The notes below the pieces were generated by a model. It was not told the origin of the DNA and did not search any database. It saw only the letters and a list, made by a program, of their open reading frames with translations. DNA of 8,784 bases from an uncultured Bacteroidales bacterium (GTDB lineage: Bacteria; Bacteroidota; Bacteroidia; Bacteroidales; UBA932): assembly GCA_946545765.1 (NCBI GenBank), contig CAMNNS010000060.1, forward strand, positions 1 to 8,784, given 5' to 3'. Below, piece by piece: positions 5,130 through 8,784 of the stretch (its first letter is position 1; the number at the start of each line of letters is the position of its first letter). Position numbers and translations under genes: made by a program.

Positions 5130-6686
5130 ATGAAAAGAACAATTTTTTTTATTCTATTCTCTTTTGTACTGTTTAATTGGAATAGTATTGTTGCACAGGA
5201 GAATAACAATGAAGAGTGTACAAGTATAATGGTAGGAAGATTAGCCTCTAAAGATGGCTCTGTTATTACTTCACATACTTGCGATGGTATTTCCCATACA
5301 TGGGTATCTATGGAACCTGCAGCAAAACACAAAAAAGGAGAGATGCAGAAAATTTACAGAGGGACAAGATGGACAAAATTTAAAGGGGATACTACTGGTG
5401 TTAAATATGTTGGTGAAATACCCGAGGTTGAATATACTTACGGATATGTTAATACAGGTTACCCAAGTATGAATGAAAAACAGGTGGCTATTGGTGAAAC
5501 TACTTTTGGTGGTCCTGATACTTTAGTGAATAAAGATGCCATGTTTATGATTGAGGATTTAGCGAGATTGGCACTTCAAAGATGTGATAATGCTCGCGAT
5601 GCTGTTATCGTAATGGGTTCTTTAGCAGAAAAATATGGATATGCAGATGGTGGAGAATGTTTGACTGTAGCAGATAAAAATGAGGTGTGGCAATTTGAGA
5701 TTTTAGGTTGCGGAAAAGATAAAATAGGGGCAATATGGGCAGCCCAAAGGGTTCCTGATGACCATATCGCGATTTCTGCAAATATTCCCCGTATCGGGAG
5801 ATTATTAAGAGAGGATAAGAAAAACTTTTTATGCTCTGATAATATAGAGGATGTGGCAAAGCAATATAATCTTTGGGACGGTAAAGGAGATTTTATCTTT
5901 TGGAAAGCCTTTAACGCCTCTTATGCTAAGGGTAAAAACTTTAGTGTAAGAGAGTTTTTTGTTTTAAGCTCATTAGCCCCATCTTTAAATTTATCTTATG
6001 ATATGGCAGAGCTACCTTTTTCTGTTAAGCCAGAAGAAAAGGTTGATGTAAGAAAAGTTATGGAGTTTTTCCGTAGTACTTATGAAGGGACAGAGTTTGA
6101 TATGTGCCAAAATGTAAAAGTTGAGACTCAAGGTAAAGGTGAGGAGGTTAAGAAGAAAATAGTAAGTCCGGTGGCTAATCCTTGGCTTACAGCTGATACA
6201 AGAAATATGTTGAATACAATAGCCCCAGGAACGATAGAATTTACTAGAACTTTGGCTGTTGCTTGGTGTTCGTATTCTACTGTTATTCAACTTAGAAATT
6301 GGCTCCCCGATGCAGTAGGTGGAATATGTTGGTACGCTCCCGATAATCCAGGTGAAAGCCCTCGTATTCCAATTTTTGCAGGGAATACATCTTTGCCCGA
6401 AGCATTTAATTTTTGTGGCCAAAAACAATATAAAGAAGATTGTATATTGTGGCAATTTAGAAGGGCTAACAGACTTGCAACAGTTGCTTGGCAAAAATCT
6501 AAAGAGAGGATAAATGAGTCTATATTAAAAATTGAGAAACTTGCTTTTGAAGGTTTAGATGAATTAAATTCCACTCCCGATGCCGAACATCTAAATGCCT
6601 ATACTAAAAAGATTTATGAAGCGGCGGCAGCAACTTGGAAAGAACTTGAAAGTGAATTTTGGATGAAATATGGTAGAGGTTTTTAA
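5130..6686 (+). CDS. Secreted C69-family dipeptidase (PepD-like)
   Basis: This 518-residue protein belongs to the C69 N-terminal-nucleophile dipeptidases, which cleave short peptides. A signal peptide ends near VAQ (residues 21-23), and the presumed catalytic Cys30 follows in EECTSIMVGRLASKDGSVI (28-46). In this family the residues before this cysteine are removed by self-processing, so a short propeptide of about seven residues would be lost after signal cleavage. Other family marks are GYPSMNEKQVAIGETTFGG (110-128), ADGGECLTVAD, and later AVAWCSYSTVIQLRNWLP. The length is typical of the large exported members common in Bacteroidales. It should act in the periplasm or outside the cell, supplying amino acids from peptides. 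The start ATG follows an A-rich stretch (5101-5129) typical of Bacteroidetes start sites and opens straight into the signal peptide. The 199-base spacer upstream makes a separate promoter likely, although I could not identify one. It ends at a strong terminator. Confidence 0.92.
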   Translation: MKRTIFFILFSFVLFNWNSIVAQENNNEECTSIMVGRLASKDGSVITSHTCDGISHTWVSMEPAAKHKKGEMQKIYRGTRWTKFKGDTTGVKYVGEIPEVEYTYGYVNTGYPSMNEKQVAIGETTFGGPDTLVNKDAMFMIEDLARLALQRCDNARDAVIVMGSLAEKYGYADGGECLTVADKNEVWQFEILGCGKDKIGAIWAAQRVPDDHIAISANIPRIGRLLREDKKNFLCSDNIEDVAKQYNLWDGKGDFIFWKAFNASYAKGKNFSVREFFVLSSLAPSLNLSYDMAELPFSVKPEEKVDVRKVMEFFRSTYEGTEFDMCQNVKVETQGKGEEVKKKIVSPVANPWLTADTRNMLNTIAPGTIEFTRTLAVAWCSYSTVIQLRNWLPDAVGGICWYAPDNPGESPRIPIFAGNTSLPEAFNFCGQKQYKEDCILWQFRRANRLATVAWQKSKERINESILKIEKLAFEGLDELNSTPDAEHLNAYTKKIYEAAAATWKELESEFWMKYGRGF

Positions 6687-6721
6687 AAAATTAGAGCGAT
6701 AGAAATATCGCTCTAATTTTT
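6685..6721. terminator. Bidirectional rho-independent terminator
   Basis: A perfect 15-base-pair stem is formed by 6686-6700 (AAAAATTAGAGCGAT) and 6707-6721 (ATCGCTCTAATTTTT) around the 6-base loop AGAAAT. The arms end in a T-run on each strand, so it can stop transcription from the dipeptidase gene on the plus strand and from the DUF3298 gene on the minus strand. It overlaps the dipeptidase stop codon by one or two bases. Confidence 0.9.
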
Positions 6722-6757
6722 AATCTATACTTTAATAAGATTTTATTTGTTTATAAA

Positions 6758-7600
6758 TTACCTTATTAATTTTTCTGCTGTGTGTGTTAAATATTTTGCC
6801 CCATTTTCAAGTGGAATAGTCACCTCTGGAAGTCCAAACACATAAGGACAAATTTCATATTGTTGGTAAATAAATTTTATCCCATCATTTGTTATATATG
6901 GTGGGTAATATGGCAGAGCGATACTATATTCAGAAACTTTCTCTTTCCAACAAACATCAAGGATATTATTATCTGCACCAAAATATTGAGCAAGTCCATC
7001 TTTTAATGCCTCTTCTATCCTTTTTCCATTTAGCATATCGTGACCAAATTTTCTACCATCAGTTTTTCTAAAAGTGCAACCATATATAGTTGTGGTACCA
7101 TGAGCCCCTCCAAGATAGATACTCTCTTCTATTTCGTATGTTACACAATGTTGATTATCAAAAATTTTCTTAATAATCATAGAGAAAGATTTAGGGAGAA
7201 CAATATTACCCTCTTCTTTTTGTTCAAAATCTTTACTAATATTCTTCCCGTAATATGAAAGAAGATTATTACCATCGCTGAGCTCTGTCTCATAGAAGAT
7301 AGTTGAATCTCTCCCCTCTTCATAAAAGAAGTTTGAAATCTGTTCGTTAATCCACTCTTGAATTGCTAATGATAGTTGAGAATTGCCACTTGGATAATCT
7401 ACAATAAAATCTACAGTTTGTGGCATCGCCTCATCAAATAAATTCTCTTCATTGCCTTTTATATAGGCAGTGTCGTGATACTCTAAGGTGATGAACTTTA
7501 GTTCTTTAGTATTAGAGGTTGATTTTGTCTCCTTGCAGCCGCTTAAAAGCAAAACCGACAATAGAAGAAATACAAGTGAGTGAGTAAAAATTCTTTTCAT
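6758..7600 (-). CDS. DUF3298 (RsiV-like) domain lipoprotein
   Basis: This 280-residue protein has a lipoprotein signal ending in LLSGC, with Cys22 as the anchor, followed by a short serine/threonine linker. The remainder matches the two-part DUF4163/DUF3298 architecture. The first part (about 35-150) carries VDFIVDYPSGN and the helix LAIQEWINEQISNFF. The second part has YEIEESIYLGGAHGTTT (155-171), where GGAHG is the family hallmark, and YEICPYVFGLPEVTIPL (248-264) near the C-terminus. The same fold is found in the sensor part of the anti-sigma factor RsiV, which binds lysozyme. Here it is a membrane-anchored extracytoplasmic domain with no anti-sigma segment, so its role is unknown and a lysozyme-binding or inhibitory function is only a thought. 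The ATG at 7598-7600 starts directly before the signal peptide. It lies 39 bases after the BPL_N-type gene on the same strand and is probably in the same operon, ending at the shared terminator. Confidence 0.87.
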   Translation of the reverse strand: MKRIFTHSLVFLLLSVLLLSGCKETKSTSNTKELKFITLEYHDTAYIKGNEENLFDEAMPQTVDFIVDYPSGNSQLSLAIQEWINEQISNFFYEEGRDSTIFYETELSDGNNLLSYYGKNISKDFEQKEEGNIVLPKSFSMIIKKIFDNQHCVTYEIEESIYLGGAHGTTTIYGCTFRKTDGRKFGHDMLNGKRIEEALKDGLAQYFGADNNILDVCWKEKVSEYSIALPYYPPYITNDGIKFIYQQYEICPYVFGLPEVTIPLENGAKYLTHTAEKLIR

Positions 7601-7639
7601 TATACAAATGTTAATATGTTACAAATTAAAATAGACTTA

Positions 7640-8784
7640 TTATCTTAGTTTTTCAAGGTGTTCGTATGCAATTTTTATCTCTTGTTTTGCCAAACTATCT
7701 GTTTCATTTGTGTATGCTGCTCGAACATCGTTGATATATTTAAGATAGTGTGTATTGGAGATATATTTCGCAGCTCTTGCTCTTACCTTTGCCTCCTTAT
7801 CATATAATAACCCTTGTATCCATCTTTTAGCATCCCATGAAAAATGGCTTTCTAACCAATTTAGTGCCTCTATTTTTTCTTCACCCTCACCATATAAAAG
7901 TACCTGATATATTTCAGATTCTTTTTTAAGATCTTTAATGCTCATAAGTATCTCTTTGTTAGCTAACTTATGGTCTTGAACAATATCGGGATTTTTAAAT
8001 GTTTGTATCAGTTCAAATCTATCTTCTAAACACCATCTTACCATTCTTGGTATCATCCACATTTTCCCAGGTGTTGCCTCGGGGTGTGCAATAACAGAGA
8101 TAACTCTACCTTTGCCAAAAGTGTTCCCTATACAGAAAGGTCTGTTATTGGTCATATTAGAAGGGGCATTTCCCTCCTCATGCACATCGCTGAGCATGGT
8201 AGCAAACTCTATATAAGTTATTGTATCATTATCAGAAGGGACAAAAACAGGCCCTTCATAGTACATGCAGTATAAGGTGTCTATAGAACTATACTCTGGA
8301 AAAAGTTTTTTCCCTTCCTCTGTTAAAGAGAAAGCACTAATTCCATGCCCTCTATTATCGTGTTCAATATCAATGGCTTTTGCTCCATTTATTTTTATGC
8401 ATGAATAGTTAGGTGTGTTAGAAAATAGATAAGCACCTGCACATATGCCAACCGCACCCCCACCATCAGCGATAAATTGTTTTATTTTGTCTATATTTTC
8501 TTCTCCAAGATTTAAATATTGTCTGCTCCCGCCACCACCAGGAATGATAATAGCATCTAAAGAATCTAAGACCTTATTGGCTATATCAGAAGAGGTTATA
8601 GCTCTAACTTCCATTTGAGAATCTAATTTACACGCCTCTATGGTTTCCCAAATACAGGTTTGTGCTCCACCATGCCCATCAAAAACTCCAACTCTAATCT
8701 TAGCATTGTTCTCTCCTTTATTATTAGCGTTATTATCTTGACTATTACAATTTGCAGTGAATAAGATTATTGCTAATAAAATTA
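7640..8784 (-). CDS. BPL_N/GATase1-like lipoprotein with C-terminal helical region (5' end cut)
   Basis: The frame is open from the right edge, so the start codon is outside the window and 380 residues are visible. An ATG at 8614 lies inside the domain and is not the start. The first visible residues, ILLAIILFTANC, look like the end of a lipoprotein signal with the anchor cysteine at 8749-8747, followed by an Asn-rich linker. Then comes a class I glutamine-amidotransferase-like domain of the biotin-protein-ligase N-terminal (BPL_N) kind: VGVFDGHGGAQT, AIIIPGGGGSRQYL, the nucleophile elbow GICAGAYL (Cys at 8443-8441) and a later HPE (SVIAHPEATPGKMW). Cys, His and Glu are all present, so a catalytic triad is plausible. 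No biotin-ligase catalytic domain follows. Instead, the last 110 or so residues are charged and helical (for example WDAKRWIQGLL and KEAKVRARAAKYI), resembling HEAT-like repeats. Function is unknown. It probably forms an operon with the DUF3298 gene downstream. Confidence 0.85.
   Translation of the reverse strand, partial: ILLAIILFTANCNSQDNNANNKGENNAKIRVGVFDGHGGAQTCIWETIEACKLDSQMEVRAITSSDIANKVLDSLDAIIIPGGGGSRQYLNLGEENIDKIKQFIADGGGAVGICAGAYLFSNTPNYSCIKINGAKAIDIEHDNRGHGISAFSLTEEGKKLFPEYSSIDTLYCMYYEGPVFVPSDNDTITYIEFATMLSDVHEEGNAPSNMTNNRPFCIGNTFGKGRVISVIAHPEATPGKMWMIPRMVRWCLEDRFELIQTFKNPDIVQDHKLANKEILMSIKDLKKESEIYQVLLYGEGEEKIEALNWLESHFSWDAKRWIQGLLYDKEAKVRARAAKYISNTHYLKYINDVRAAYTNETDSLAKQEIKIAYEHLEKLR

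Noticed and set aside
6012..6494. A 160-codon open frame on the minus strand
   Set aside because: It lies wholly antisense to the conserved part of the C69 dipeptidase, has no recognisable domain, and its Lys-poor, Cys- and Ser-rich composition is that of a shadow frame.
8084..8275. A 63-codon open frame on the plus strand
   Set aside because: It is antisense to the GATase-like domain and shows no start-site or domain evidence.

Overview
The window looks like a fragment of a very AT-rich chromosome from a Bacteroidota (probably Bacteroidales) bacterium. The evidence is Bacteroidetes-style promoter elements (TAnnTTTG-like -7 boxes), A-rich start regions without clear Shine-Dalgarno sites, lipoprotein signals of the S-A-C / S-G-C type, and gene families typical of Bacteroidales: an rSAM/lipoprotein pair, a secreted C69 dipeptidase, a GH18 lipoprotein and a DUF3298 lipoprotein. 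No rRNA, tRNA, CRISPR array or intact mobile element was found.

Layout. A -7-like element on the minus strand at the left edge points to a divergent gene outside the window. Five intact plus-strand genes plus one more follow: a MarC-family membrane protein (131-712), a stand-alone homocysteine S-methyltransferase domain resembling the N-terminus of MetH (786-1769), then a 437-base gap. That gap holds a decayed AAA ATPase remnant with a readable Walker A motif at 1962-2101, and an unexplained minus-strand open stretch at 1769-1927. Next comes a three-gene run: a small lipoprotein (2207-2587), a radical SAM/SPASM protein (2591-3655) and a GH18 chitinase-like lipoprotein (3695-4930). A 199-base spacer with short inverted repeats precedes a secreted C69 dipeptidase (5130-6686). 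A strong bidirectional hairpin terminator at 6685-6721 separates this from two minus-strand genes read toward it: a BPL_N/GATase1-like lipoprotein cut by the right window edge (8784-7640), and a DUF3298 lipoprotein (7600-6758).

How the genes fit together. The most interesting unit is the lipoprotein plus radical SAM pair. It matches what I recall as the Bacteroidetes 'rSAM/lipoprotein system', a conserved pair of unknown function in which the enzyme is presumed to act on or for the lipoprotein. The GH18 lipoprotein 39 bases downstream may share the transcript. Five of the eight genes encode exported proteins, four of them predicted lipoproteins, so most of the window concerns the cell envelope and breakdown of extracellular polymers or peptides. 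The MarC and methyltransferase genes have no visible link to that theme.
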